A stretch of DNA of 64,000 nucleotides from Bacilli bacterium (GTDB taxonomy: Bacteria; Bacillota_I; Bacilli_A; RFN20; CAG-826). This document shows, in pieces, positions 27,033 through 36,314 of this stretch. Where the stretch lies: assembly GCA_035326105.1 (NCBI GenBank), contig DAOKYO010000001.1:434001-498000 (forward strand), given 5' to 3'. The position numbers were made by a program, and so were the translations under genes. The notes below the pieces were generated by a model. It did not search any database. It had not been told where the DNA came from and worked only from the letters and a program-made list of their open reading frames with translations. Each line of letters starts with the position of its first letter. Positions within the stretch are counted from its first letter, which is position 1.

Positions 27033-27956
27033 ATGACCGCTTTAGCTAAAAGCAAAATAAAGAAGAACTTTAAGAAATATGGCACCGTAGGGCTATTGCT
27101 TTCTCCCTACCTTGTGGCTTTCATCACTTTCTTTATTGTCCCTTTCTTTTACGGAATATTTATCAGTTTCTTCAAGTGGGATTATTTTGATCCGGGAAGT
27201 CGTGTTTTCTTAGGGTTTGGAACGGGTTCCAATTATTGGACATTACTCTTTTCCGGCTCACAAAGAAGTTCGGACTTTCTTAATTCAATCAAAAACACCT
27301 TATTATTTGTCTTTATAAGCGTCCCTCTTTTAATCATTATCCCTCTATTTATCGCTATTTTATTGGATAATGAACCAAAGTTTTACAAAGTATTTAGAGC
27401 AATATTTTTCTTACCTACCGTTTTGTCGGTAACGGTTGTTTGCCTTATATTTCGTTGGCAGTTTGATTCCAACAATGGATTTGTAAACGGAATTTTAAAC
27501 CTGTTTGGAATTAACTCCGTTTCGTGGCTGAACCAGCAACCTTTTTCTTGGATAGCCATTCTTGTCACCACTATTTGGTGGACCATAGGAACGAATGTTG
27601 TTATTTTCTCTGCCGGTTTAAAAGATGTCGATAAGCAACTCTACGATGCGGCTTCAATCGATGGTTGCGGTTACTTCAACAGCATTATCCACATCGCTAT
27701 TCCCGGGATTAGAAATCAGTTGTTTTTAGCTCTTTTCACCTCGGTTATTTCATCGTTTAACCTTTATGGACAATCGGCATTATTGACCGAAGGCGGGCCG
27801 GAAAAATCGACCACTTCGGCGACGATGTGGATTTATGGATTGGTCTTCGATACGACGAAGGGCGGTCTTGCTGCCAGCGCGGCGATTATATTTGGCTTTT
27901 TAATTTTGCTGGTCAGTGTCACGCAGTTCATTTACCAACGAAAGGCGGAAAAATAA
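27033..27956 (+). CDS. ABC sugar importer permease, MalF/UgpA type, second system
   Basis: A 307-residue permease with about six helices. L-L-S-P-Y-L-V-A-F-I-T-F-F marks the first helix and D-A-A-S-I-D-G-C-G-Y-F, with I-A-I-P-G, is the EAA loop that contacts the ATPase. The final stop and the ATG of the next permease are adjacent (27956/27957). It is not a close copy of the permease at 8838, so the two importers probably handle different ligands. Confidence 0.93.
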   Translation: MTALAKSKIKKNFKKYGTVGLLLSPYLVAFITFFIVPFFYGIFISFFKWDYFDPGSRVFLGFGTGSNYWTLLFSGSQRSSDFLNSIKNTLLFVFISVPLLIIIPLFIAILLDNEPKFYKVFRAIFFLPTVLSVTVVCLIFRWQFDSNNGFVNGILNLFGINSVSWLNQQPFSWIAILVTTIWWTIGTNVVIFSAGLKDVDKQLYDAASIDGCGYFNSIIHIAIPGIRNQLFLALFTSVISSFNLYGQSALLTEGGPEKSTTSATMWIYGLVFDTTKGGLAASAAIIFGFLILLVSVTQFIYQRKAEK

Positions 27957-28838
27957 ATGGGACTTACAAAAAATAAAAAAATCAGAAAAAGAGTCTCATT
28001 TTGGATTTTACTGGTTCTTTCCGCAATTTGGATTTTACCTTTGCTATGGATGTTTGGCACCTCTTTTAAATCCCCAAGCGATATTGCCGATCATGTTTTA
28101 TCAATAATTCCCTATCATCCAACCCTGGATAATTATATACGGCTATTTCAGGATATGGATACTTATCCAATTTTTCGGTGGTTGGGAAATTCATTGATGG
28201 TTTCGACTATTTTTACCGCTTTATACAGCGTCATTGTGTTTTTTGCCGGATATGTATTCGGGGTTTTAAAGTGGAAGGGAAGGAATGTAGTCTTTGGCTT
28301 AATTCTTATCACGATGGTCATCCCAGGAATAATAAATTTAATACCGTTATTTCAGATGATTAATCAGTTTGGTTGGATTCCACAATATAGCGATACCGGT
28401 CAGAATTACTTTCTTGTCTTCCTTAATTTTATTCTTCCGGGACTAGGAGGAACATTTGGATTATTTATTGTGCGTCAGTTTTTCCTTTCGATACCCTATG
28501 AATTAATTGAGCAGGCGCGAATTGACGGAGCAAGTGATTTCAAAATACTTTTCAAAATAATTTTCCCCCTGGGAAGAAGCGCTATTCTCGTCGCCGCCCT
28601 CTTCGCTTTTATCGGAAGTTGGAATGATTACATGTGGCCAACAATCATCGGTACGATATTTGGTGAAACGGACTTTTATTTACTACAGACAGGCCTTGCC
28701 ACGATGCAGGGTTCAAACAACTATGACTATGGATTTGTAATTGCTGCCACCGTCTTGTCAATTATTCCTATATTGATCGTATTCCTTTTTGTTCAATCAA
28801 AGATAATCGACGGTGTGGCTAGAACAGGAATTAAATAA
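27957..28838 (+). CDS. ABC sugar importer permease, MalG/UgpE type, second system
   Basis: A 293-residue permease with six hydrophobic segments. L-P-L-L-W-M-F-G-T-S-F-K marks the first loop and E-Q-A-R-I-D-G-A-S-D-F, with I-I-F-P-L-G, is the EAA loop, with Gln in place of the first Ala. G-S-W-N-D-Y-M-W-P near the C-terminus is typical. As in the first system, no ATPase gene is adjacent. Confidence 0.93.
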   Translation: MGLTKNKKIRKRVSFWILLVLSAIWILPLLWMFGTSFKSPSDIADHVLSIIPYHPTLDNYIRLFQDMDTYPIFRWLGNSLMVSTIFTALYSVIVFFAGYVFGVLKWKGRNVVFGLILITMVIPGIINLIPLFQMINQFGWIPQYSDTGQNYFLVFLNFILPGLGGTFGLFIVRQFFLSIPYELIEQARIDGASDFKILFKIIFPLGRSAILVAALFAFIGSWNDYMWPTIIGTIFGETDFYLLQTGLATMQGSNNYDYGFVIAATVLSIIPILIVFLFVQSKIIDGVARTGIK

Positions 28839-28840
28839 TT

Positions 28841-30574
28841 ATGTTAAATCGTTTTCCACGGCCTTCATTCTTACGAAAAAAATGGGTTTCCCTTAATGGA
28901 ACTTGGCATTTTGCTTTTGACGATGACAATATTGGAGTTAGGGAACAATGGTATTCAAATAAAGACAAGTATCCACTGTTGATTAATGTCCCATATACTT
29001 TTGAAACACAGTTGAGCGGAATTAACCGCCAGGAACATCATGACCACGTTTGGTATTATCGCGAGCTTAATCTAAGACGTGATAAAAGTAACCCGGTGGT
29101 TATTCTTCACTTTCAAGCGGTGGACTACAGCTCAAAGTATTATTTAAATGGTGAGCTTGTTGCCGAAAATATCGGTGGGCAAACGCCAATTTCAATTGAT
29201 ATCAGCGATAAATTAAACTATAAGAACGACGTTATTTCCGTTTACGTCGAAGACAAAATGGAAAATAAAAGCCAACCCCGGGGAAAACAATATTGGAAAG
29301 AAAAACCGGAGATTATTTGGTATAACCGAACCACGGGTATTTGGGGCAGTGTTTGGGCGGAGTATCTGCCTACCGATCACATAACCCAGGCCAAGATCAC
29401 ACCCCTTTACGATGAAGGAAAGGTGAGCATTGAGCTCTTTGTCAATAATCCCGGACGACCATATATGATAAAAGTCGCAGGCAAGACGATTAAGGGGATA
29501 GCTTCTGATCAGAAAACCAAAATATCGATAGAAGTTTTTAAAGATATAAATGTCAAAAAAAGAAAATCTTGGACTCCGGAACATCCTTTCTTGTTTCCAA
29601 TTATATTTTGCTACGGAATAGATAAGGTTAAATCTTATTTTGGAATGCGAAAAGTTGAAGCCAAGGCGGGAAGAATTTTATTAAATAATGAACCATATTT
29701 TTTAAAGATGGTGCTTGATCAAGGATACTATCCAAAGTCGCTTTTGACGGCACCATCCTATAAGCAACTGAAAAAAGACATTTTAATGACCAAGGCAATG
29801 GGATTTAATGGTGCCCGTCTTCACCAAAAAGTCGCGGATGAATGGTTTCTATATTATGCCGATAGATTGGGCTATATCGTATGGGGAGAAGACGCCAGCG
29901 GCTACGAATTTAACGATGAACTGGTAAAAAGCCAAATTAACGATTGGAAACGAATTGTCGCGCGTGATTATAACCATCCATCAATTATCGCTTGGATTCC
30001 TTTAAATGAGTCATGGGGAGTTCCCGATATTTCTTATGACAAATCTCAGCAGCAGTTTTCCGTTGATATCGTAAATACTATTAAAGAAATGGATCCGACT
30101 CGACTGGTGGTATCTAATGATGGTTGGGAACAGACCATCGGCGATCTATGTTGCATCCACAACTATAACCATGGTCAAAGAAGCGATGAAGAGAAGCAAA
30201 GGAAGTTTTCTAATGATATTTCGTCGGTGGAAAAGTTGATTGCTTCTACTCCCGCCAAGAAAAAAATCTACGCTGACGGATATGCGTATAAGGGACAACC
30301 CATAATTCTAAGTGAATTTGGGGGCATCGCCTATAACTCAAATAATGGTTGGGGATATACATCGGTCAAGAACAGCAATGAGCTCTTGGAAGAATACGCG
30401 AGAATTATAGATGCCGTTAAAAATTCTTCTGGTCTAGCGGGGTTTTGCTACACGCAATTAACCGACGTGCAGCAAGAGATAAATGGGTTATTAACGTTTG
30501 ATCGCAAGTATAAGATCAAACCTAATAAAGTCAGAAAAGTTAATTCGTCTATCGCGAAAGGAGGACCGCGATAA
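28841..30574 (+). CDS. Cytoplasmic GH2-family glycosidase, second copy
   Basis: A 577-residue GH2 enzyme without signal peptide. The sugar-binding domain (F-P-R-P-S-F-L-R-K, L-N-G-T-W-H-F-A-F-D), an Ig-like domain and a TIM barrel follow in the family order. Acid/base Glu390 lies in L-N-E-S-W-G and nucleophile Glu492 in L-S-E-F-G-G. It shares the W-Y-Y/Q-R-E, S/A-Q-P-R-G-K-Q and G-F-C-Y-T-Q signatures with the GH2 at 15963 and is its paralog. It would finish oligosaccharides brought in by the importer encoded just upstream. Sugar specificity is not readable. Confidence 0.92.
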   Translation: MLNRFPRPSFLRKKWVSLNGTWHFAFDDDNIGVREQWYSNKDKYPLLINVPYTFETQLSGINRQEHHDHVWYYRELNLRRDKSNPVVILHFQAVDYSSKYYLNGELVAENIGGQTPISIDISDKLNYKNDVISVYVEDKMENKSQPRGKQYWKEKPEIIWYNRTTGIWGSVWAEYLPTDHITQAKITPLYDEGKVSIELFVNNPGRPYMIKVAGKTIKGIASDQKTKISIEVFKDINVKKRKSWTPEHPFLFPIIFCYGIDKVKSYFGMRKVEAKAGRILLNNEPYFLKMVLDQGYYPKSLLTAPSYKQLKKDILMTKAMGFNGARLHQKVADEWFLYYADRLGYIVWGEDASGYEFNDELVKSQINDWKRIVARDYNHPSIIAWIPLNESWGVPDISYDKSQQQFSVDIVNTIKEMDPTRLVVSNDGWEQTIGDLCCIHNYNHGQRSDEEKQRKFSNDISSVEKLIASTPAKKKIYADGYAYKGQPIILSEFGGIAYNSNNGWGYTSVKNSNELLEEYARIIDAVKNSSGLAGFCYTQLTDVQQEINGLLTFDRKYKIKPNKVRKVNSSIAKGGPR

Positions 30575-30620
30575 AACCGTCGAGGCTTTGTTGAAAAAAG
30601 GTTTAATGAAAGGAGATTCC

Positions 30621-32636
30621 ATGAAAAACTTTAAACTTTTATCGCTTTTAGCCGCTTTAGTTTTAGTGGGATGTGGTGGCAATAATACGAGTTCCGAGAG
30701 TTCGTCTGAATCAATCTCAACCTCAACCCCATCTTCCCAAACTTCGAGTTCTTCTGAGACCCCAGTCCCGGTCCCGGTTGACTTGATTTCTATTTCTGCT
30801 ACAAGTCCCGTTGATCTTTCAGAAAGTGAAGCCAGTCCTGTGTTTTTAGAGGCCGGCGTCAGTTTTGATCTTGCAATCGGATACTTACCAGAAGACGCGA
30901 GTAATAAGGAGGTTTCATTTGCCGTCAGTAATGATCGCGCAACGGTCACTACCGAAGGAAGTGTCACTATCGCTAGTGACTACTCAAATTTGGGAGCTTT
31001 CTTTATTACTATTAGCCCATCCGATGTCCATGCTTCTGACTTGGTGTTCTATTTTGTTTCCGTCCTCCCGGCGAACATTATTCACGAAGGATCAGCTGAA
31101 GAGGCCATTGCGAGCCCGGGCACAGTCTATTATGAAGCCACTTCGGAAGTTGAGGTAACTGAACGCACCCAAGAAGAAGGCGTTTATACTCTCAGATATG
31201 TTGTTGGTGAGTCGGAGGAACTCCAAGACATTCATTTCTATTTAGAAAATGCCCAAGGAGTAGCCGGTTCTTACTATTATCTCACACTGACACTAAACTC
31301 CCGCATAACCTTCACTGGTAGCGTAAATGGAGTTGAACAAGTGTTTGTTCGGGATGACAATCAAGTCGCTTTGACTTTCCAAGAAGGAGAAGCCGTATCA
31401 TTGGTGATTTCGGTTGTTCCGTTGGATGAGAGCGTAGGGGCCGCGGATAATATTATTGTTATTTCGGATATTTCTTTTGAACTCAAAGTATTTGACTCTC
31501 CGGAAGAAATCACAATTGATGGTGATGTTTCCGATTGGGAAAATACCATGGCCTATTTCGTGAATTATCGGGGAGTATGGGGAGTTACGGCTAATACTGC
31601 CCATAAGAGTGTTAAGTTTGCGGCTGCATTGACGAGCACTGGCTTAAAACTTGTGGCTATCGCTCATCACGATGTATTGAAGACAACCGAAAATGCCTGG
31701 TGGAAAAATACCAACTTTGAATTCTTCATCAATGGTGGAAACCAATACTGGGTTACGGCGGGACCAGAAGGACAGCAGAAGGCAACGGTTGATCAAAAAT
31801 CGGTCGTTACCATAGAGAATCCAGAACATGAAAATGGCGGAAGCGTCTATATTACCGTTATGGAAGCTTTTGTTTCTAATGCCAACTTACCGGCCAATTC
31901 GGTCGTCGCCGGTGAAATTCGTGTTGGGGTTGCCTGGAAAACAGAGGGTGATGTCAATACAGGTGGAGAAGCGGCCGGAGGCGGTGAGGATTCTTATTGG
32001 GTTCCGAAGGGAACCTGGACAAATAACTCCGATCAGCCATTTGTCGACGTCAATGGGTTCCATAAGAACTCGGGTATCAATTTTACCCCGACAACCTTAA
32101 CAATTGATGGTGACTTATCGGATTGGGAAGGCTACGACGCTTACACGACCAATTCAGTTTATTTACAAGGAACGGATGCCAGTGCTCATAAAGATGTTAC
32201 TTGGTATGCAATGCTCGTTGATGAGGGATTGTTCCTTGCCGTAAAAGCCCATCATGATACATTTATTAACGATGCCTCCTCATGGTATCAAAATACCAAT
32301 TTTGAATTCTTCGTTAACGGAGTCCAAAGTTATGTTAACTCCAAAAACGAACATACCACCGGTAACGGTGTCATGGTAAGCAGAGAATATACGGAAGGTG
32401 AAGCGGCATATGAAACTATCGCTGAGTATTTTATACCGCATGCCTATTATGGAACGGCGACCAGTGTCCGCATTGGATTTGCTTGGAAGACACCAGGCGA
32501 TGTTATCTATGGCGGTGGTGGTACGGGTGTTGGTGGTGGTGATGATTGGTGGTTTGTCGCCGGTCATACGCTGAACAATCAGGCGCAAGCCTTCTATGTT
32601 TACGAAGACGGAATTTTTGAATCAGCAAAAGCTTAA
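30621..32636 (+). CDS. Lipoprotein with tandem CBM9/DOMON-like domains
   Basis: A 671-residue lipoprotein (lipobox L-V-G-C, Cys18). I chose the ATG at 30621 after AAAGGAGATT; the frame runs open upstream into the GH2 gene. Ser-rich linker to about 50, an Ig-like domain (about 50-155), a beta domain (about 155-285), and two similar domains (about 290-475 and 480-671). Each begins with I-D-G-D-V/L-S-D-W-E and contains W-x-x-N-T-N-F-E-F-F-x-N-G, then F/V-A-W-K-T-x-G-D-V and a Gly-rich loop before D-D/S-W/Y-W. This is like CBM9/DOMON sugar-binding domains. No catalytic residues seen. It ends in a hairpin just before the next gene. Confidence 0.8.
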   Translation: MKNFKLLSLLAALVLVGCGGNNTSSESSSESISTSTPSSQTSSSSETPVPVPVDLISISATSPVDLSESEASPVFLEAGVSFDLAIGYLPEDASNKEVSFAVSNDRATVTTEGSVTIASDYSNLGAFFITISPSDVHASDLVFYFVSVLPANIIHEGSAEEAIASPGTVYYEATSEVEVTERTQEEGVYTLRYVVGESEELQDIHFYLENAQGVAGSYYYLTLTLNSRITFTGSVNGVEQVFVRDDNQVALTFQEGEAVSLVISVVPLDESVGAADNIIVISDISFELKVFDSPEEITIDGDVSDWENTMAYFVNYRGVWGVTANTAHKSVKFAAALTSTGLKLVAIAHHDVLKTTENAWWKNTNFEFFINGGNQYWVTAGPEGQQKATVDQKSVVTIENPEHENGGSVYITVMEAFVSNANLPANSVVAGEIRVGVAWKTEGDVNTGGEAAGGGEDSYWVPKGTWTNNSDQPFVDVNGFHKNSGINFTPTTLTIDGDLSDWEGYDAYTTNSVYLQGTDASAHKDVTWYAMLVDEGLFLAVKAHHDTFINDASSWYQNTNFEFFVNGVQSYVNSKNEHTTGNGVMVSREYTEGEAAYETIAEYFIPHAYYGTATSVRIGFAWKTPGDVIYGGGGTGVGGGDDWWFVAGHTLNNQAQAFYVYEDGIFESAKA

Positions 32637-32645
32637 TAGAAAGGT

Positions 32646-32671
32646 GAAGGCTGTCCTTTTGGGCAGCCTTC
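32646..32671 (+). terminator. Strong hairpin directly before a start codon
   Basis: GAAGGCTGTCC pairs with GGGCAGCCTTC (one T-G pair) around a TTTT loop. No T-run follows and the next gene starts at 32679, only seven bases on, in the place of a ribosome site. It may partly terminate, protect the upstream mRNA end, or set low translation of the GH43 genes. Confidence 0.6.
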
Positions 32672-32678
32672 CTTAATA

Positions 32679-33710
32679 ATGAAATATCGTAAATTTTTAT
32701 CCTTTATGCTCGTATTGGTTTTCACCTTTATTTCTGGTTGCAGCGGAGCTAATACCTCTATAGAGACTTCTAGTCTAAAATTTAGCGTTTATCAAAATCC
32801 AATTACCGATTATGAATTTGCTGATCCAAGCGCCTTTTTAGACGACGATGGCTACGTATATGTTTTTGCAACCGAAGGTGGCTATATAAGGACAAAAGAC
32901 TTTAAAACCACCGAATATGTGGGCAATGTATTCTTTACCAGTGGGACACCCTTATGGGGATCAAACGGAGCGCATATTTGGGCACCGCACGTGGTCAAAA
33001 TAGAGGAATACTATATTTACTATTATTCTCTTTCCGCCTGGGGTGATGCCAACCCGGGAATCGGATATTGTTATACGACCGATTTATATGAAGGAATATG
33101 GACTTTAGGAGAAAAACTCTTTTTATCAAGTGAAATAGGAGTCAATAATTCAATCGACCCTTTTGTTATTGTAGAGAACAACCGAGTTTATATGACCTGG
33201 GGAAGCTTTTCGGGGGTATATCTGATTGAACTTACCGCCGATGGGCGAAGTTTATTAGGCGGAATTGATGAAGCATATCACAATAAAATCAAAATTGCAG
33301 GTAATTTTGAAGGCTCTTTTATCTATAAAAAAGAAAACAATTATTACTTATATCTTAGCCGCGGCGGATGCTGCAACGGCTTATCCTCTAGTTATGAAAC
33401 TGTCGTTTTTAAAAGTGATAATCTCAAAGGACCTTATCTGGACGAAAATGGCGTTGACGCGATAAGCGGAGGAGGAAATCTTGTTCTTACCTCGAGCGCC
33501 TATTTCCGAGGACCGGGACATAATGCCATTTATAGCGATTCAGAGGGAACGGACTGGATTATATATCATTCCTATAATCTGGACTCTCCCAACAGACGTT
33601 TATTAATGATCGACCCACTACATTATGATGAAAATGAATTTCCGGAAGTCGAGGGGAAAGTCCCATCTTTTGGAAACGAGAAAGGACCGGCATATTATGG
33701 CAAAGATTAA
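32679..33710 (+). CDS. GH43 lipoprotein, arabinanase-like, tandem copy 1
   Basis: A 343-residue lipoprotein (lipobox I-S-G-C, Cys21) made only of a GH43 domain. Catalytic positions: Asp49 (F-A-D-P-S), Asp160 (N-S-I-D-P-F) and Glu211 (F-E-G-S-F). R-G-G-C-C-N-G corresponds to the vicinal Cys pair of the other copies. The linker is very short. No ribosome site is visible: the hairpin at 32646-32671 ends seven bases before the ATG. It overlaps the next gene by 14 bases. Substrate is probably an arabinan-type glycan, by similarity to the copy at 24598. Confidence 0.88.
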   Translation: MKYRKFLSFMLVLVFTFISGCSGANTSIETSSLKFSVYQNPITDYEFADPSAFLDDDGYVYVFATEGGYIRTKDFKTTEYVGNVFFTSGTPLWGSNGAHIWAPHVVKIEEYYIYYYSLSAWGDANPGIGYCYTTDLYEGIWTLGEKLFLSSEIGVNNSIDPFVIVENNRVYMTWGSFSGVYLIELTADGRSLLGGIDEAYHNKIKIAGNFEGSFIYKKENNYYLYLSRGGCCNGLSSSYETVVFKSDNLKGPYLDENGVDAISGGGNLVLTSSAYFRGPGHNAIYSDSEGTDWIIYHSYNLDSPNRRLLMIDPLHYDENEFPEVEGKVPSFGNEKGPAYYGKD

Positions 33711-34911
33711 AAATATATCTCTGATCTTTACGATGACATTGCTACTTTCGGGATGCTATTTTTCTGATGACTCAATCCCGTCATCCCTGATTGATTCTTC
33801 CATAAATAGCAACACTGATTCAGGTTCATACAATACTTCGTCTAGTGAAAATAATTCGCTTTCAAATTCGGACAGTATAAGCGAGACAACCAATTCTTCA
33901 TTGGTTACGAGCGATGATAATTCAAGTGGTAAAATAACCAGTGTTTCTTACAGGAATCCTATTCTTATAAATCAAGGTGAAGTAGCGGACCCGACAGTTT
34001 ATTTTGATGAAGAAACAAATATGACCTATTTGTTTTCAACCGGGGCTAAGGGATTTAGCTCGTATAATCAAGTCAGTTTTTCACCTTTGCCCAATTCGAC
34101 ATATACCAATGGTATTCCTTCGTGGGGAACGACGGGAAACGGATATTGGGCATCCGAGTTTATTAAAATAAAAGATAAATATCTTCTCTATTATTCCTTG
34201 TCAACATGGGGGGATAACAACCCGGGAATTGGCGTTTCCTTTTCCTTGACCCCATATGGTCCCTTCACCGATCTGGGACCCTTATTTCGTGATAATGATA
34301 TCGGAGTTAACAACTGTATTGATCCGGAGGTTTTTATTGCTCAAAACGGCAAAGTGTATATGATTTTTGGTTCCATGCGAGGAAATTATTTGGTTGAATT
34401 AACCGATGACGGACTATCGCTTTTTAATGGTTTAAATTTTCAAAAAGAACACAAAATCCGCGTTGCGGGACTGGACACTTCCGTTGGATGGACAGCTAAT
34501 ACCTATGAGGGGGCAAATGTATTTTATAAAGAAGGATATTACTATTTGCTGCTGTCAACGGGATCGTGTTGTGAAGGCGTAAACTCAACCTACAAAGTGG
34601 TGGTTGGAAGAAGCCAATATCCGGTGGGTCCATATTATGATAAAAATAATCGAATTATGACCCAGGGTGGAGTTGGCTCCGTAGTAATTGAAAAAGGAAA
34701 TGGCGTCAGCGGCCCGGGTCATCATTCGTATTCGATTGATGCTAATGGTGATTATTGGATGTATTATCACGGCTATCGCGACACGGATGATGACTATCGA
34801 GTCCTGTTCTTGGATAAGATTGTTTTTGATGCAGAAGGGTGGCCATATATCGAAGGCAAAGTTCCTTCAGTAACCCGGCATCAGGGGCCGGCGTATTACG
34901 TAGATTATTAG
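33697..34911 (+). CDS. GH43 lipoprotein, arabinanase-like, tandem copy 2
   Basis: A 404-residue lipoprotein (lipobox L-S-G-C, Cys20) with a long Ser/Asn/Thr linker (21-80) and one GH43 domain. Catalytic positions: Asp98 (V-A-D-P-T), Asp209 (N-C-I-D-P-E) and Glu271 (Y-E-G-A-N). S-T-G-S-C-C-E-G with S-T-Y-K-V-V-V is closest to the copy at 24598. I chose the ATG at 33697, inside the end of copy 1 (14-base overlap); AAAGGA lies ten bases upstream. The frame extends further 5' but that would cross copy 1 without a signal peptide. Confidence 0.9.
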   Translation: MAKIKNISLIFTMTLLLSGCYFSDDSIPSSLIDSSINSNTDSGSYNTSSSENNSLSNSDSISETTNSSLVTSDDNSSGKITSVSYRNPILINQGEVADPTVYFDEETNMTYLFSTGAKGFSSYNQVSFSPLPNSTYTNGIPSWGTTGNGYWASEFIKIKDKYLLYYSLSTWGDNNPGIGVSFSLTPYGPFTDLGPLFRDNDIGVNNCIDPEVFIAQNGKVYMIFGSMRGNYLVELTDDGLSLFNGLNFQKEHKIRVAGLDTSVGWTANTYEGANVFYKEGYYYLLLSTGSCCEGVNSTYKVVVGRSQYPVGPYYDKNNRIMTQGGVGSVVIEKGNGVSGPGHHSYSIDANGDYWMYYHGYRDTDDDYRVLFLDKIVFDAEGWPYIEGKVPSVTRHQGPAYYVDY

Positions 34912-34919
34912 GAGGTAAT

Positions 34920-36041
34920 ATGAAAAAAGGAATAATATGTATTCTAGTTCTTATGCTGGCCAGTTGTGGGGAAGGAAACTCTTCAAGTCACGGTTTATCC
35001 TCTTCATCTTTTGAAAGCGAATCGTCAAGTATAAGTTTTGACTCTTCTTCGGAAGATGATAAAATTCTCGTTTCTCAAAAGTATCGTAATGCCGTATTTG
35101 ATTCAAATCTCCCCGATCCATCAATTGTCAAAAGTGTCGAAGATGGGTATTACTATGTTTTCGGAACGCGCGATCGCCCGATTAGATCATCGGACTTAGT
35201 TAATTGGGAACTATCCCCCAACGTTATTTTTCCCACTAAGCCAAAGTGGGGAACCAACGGAGCCAATGTGTGGGCACCGGACGTTAAAAGAATTCAAGGA
35301 CAATATGTCATGTATTACTCGCTTTCCGTTTGGGATGATATCAATCCCGGAATCGGCATTGCGACGGCAAGCGATTTGGCCGGACCGTGGACGGATTTAG
35401 GCAAGTTGTTTTTAAGCGATGAAATTGGAGTTAATAATTCCATTGATCCCATGGCCTATATTGAAGAAGACGGAAGTGTCTATTTAATTTGGGGCAGTTT
35501 TCGCGGAAATTATGTCATTCGTCTTACTGATGACGGACTCGGTTTTTATGATGGAAGTGTTCAAGCCGCCCGTGATAATAAAATAAGAATCGCCGGTAAA
35601 GATACGGCATCCGCTTTTGATGGGTCCACGTTTGAGGGCTCCTACATTATAAAAAAAGATGGCAAGTATTGGTTTTTTGGCAGTTCGGGAGCTTGCTGCG
35701 GCACTCCCTTCTCCTATACGCTGAAAGTTGGCGTCAGCGAGAGTCTCCCCTATTTAGATCTGCAGGGGCGGGACTTAAAGACGCCAGATACGGGAAGTTA
35801 CGTTGTAAAAGGCAACGCTCAATGGGAGGCTACCGGACACAATTCGATAATGGTGGACGATGCTGGCAATTATTGGACGTTTTATCATGGGTATCATAAG
35901 GACGATCATTCAAAGGGAAGAGTTCTCTTAATGGATAAACTGCTTTGGGATAACGGCAGCCAAGGTTTTCCCCATGTTTTTGCCGACGTTCCCTCAAACA
36001 ATTTAAAAGACGGACCTAGTTTGTTTACCGACAATATCTGA
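34920..36041 (+). CDS. GH43 lipoprotein, arabinanase-like, tandem copy 3
   Basis: A 373-residue lipoprotein (lipobox L-A-S-C, Cys16), Ser/Glu linker to about 45, then one GH43 domain. Catalytic positions: Asp66 (L-P-D-P-S), Asp176 (N-S-I-D-P-M) and Glu239 (F-E-G-S-Y). The Cys pair is S-G-A-C-C-G. TAGGAGG precedes the ATG at 34920 by five bases, a much better site than for copies 1 and 2. It is the last gene of the second glycan locus; no clear terminator follows. Confidence 0.9.
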   Translation: MKKGIICILVLMLASCGEGNSSSHGLSSSSFESESSSISFDSSSEDDKILVSQKYRNAVFDSNLPDPSIVKSVEDGYYYVFGTRDRPIRSSDLVNWELSPNVIFPTKPKWGTNGANVWAPDVKRIQGQYVMYYSLSVWDDINPGIGIATASDLAGPWTDLGKLFLSDEIGVNNSIDPMAYIEEDGSVYLIWGSFRGNYVIRLTDDGLGFYDGSVQAARDNKIRIAGKDTASAFDGSTFEGSYIIKKDGKYWFFGSSGACCGTPFSYTLKVGVSESLPYLDLQGRDLKTPDTGSYVVKGNAQWEATGHNSIMVDDAGNYWTFYHGYHKDDHSKGRVLLMDKLLWDNGSQGFPHVFADVPSNNLKDGPSLFTDNI

Positions 36042-36314
36042 CCTGTTTAATAAATAGCGGGCTCAATTAAACTTTTCTTTTCGTATTTAAAATCCCAAGT
36101 TATTCATAATCGGTTATTTACTTTTCTGGTGCATAAAATGAGAGTCGAAATCAAATTGAGTTGTTTAAAACAGATAAACACTTATAAATTCTTTCATTAA
36201 ATTGTGGTGGCTTCGCTTGAAGTTAATTCTTAATTAGCATATATAAATCAAGAAATTATTGCTTGAAACTATAAGATTATATCAAAAAAGCAAAGAAAAC
36301 TTATGTTTTTTCTA
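36042..36314. other. AT-rich intergenic stretch
   Basis: Nothing gene-like on either strand. I see no clear terminator after the GH43 gene; only short AT-rich repeats. Confidence 0.5.
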
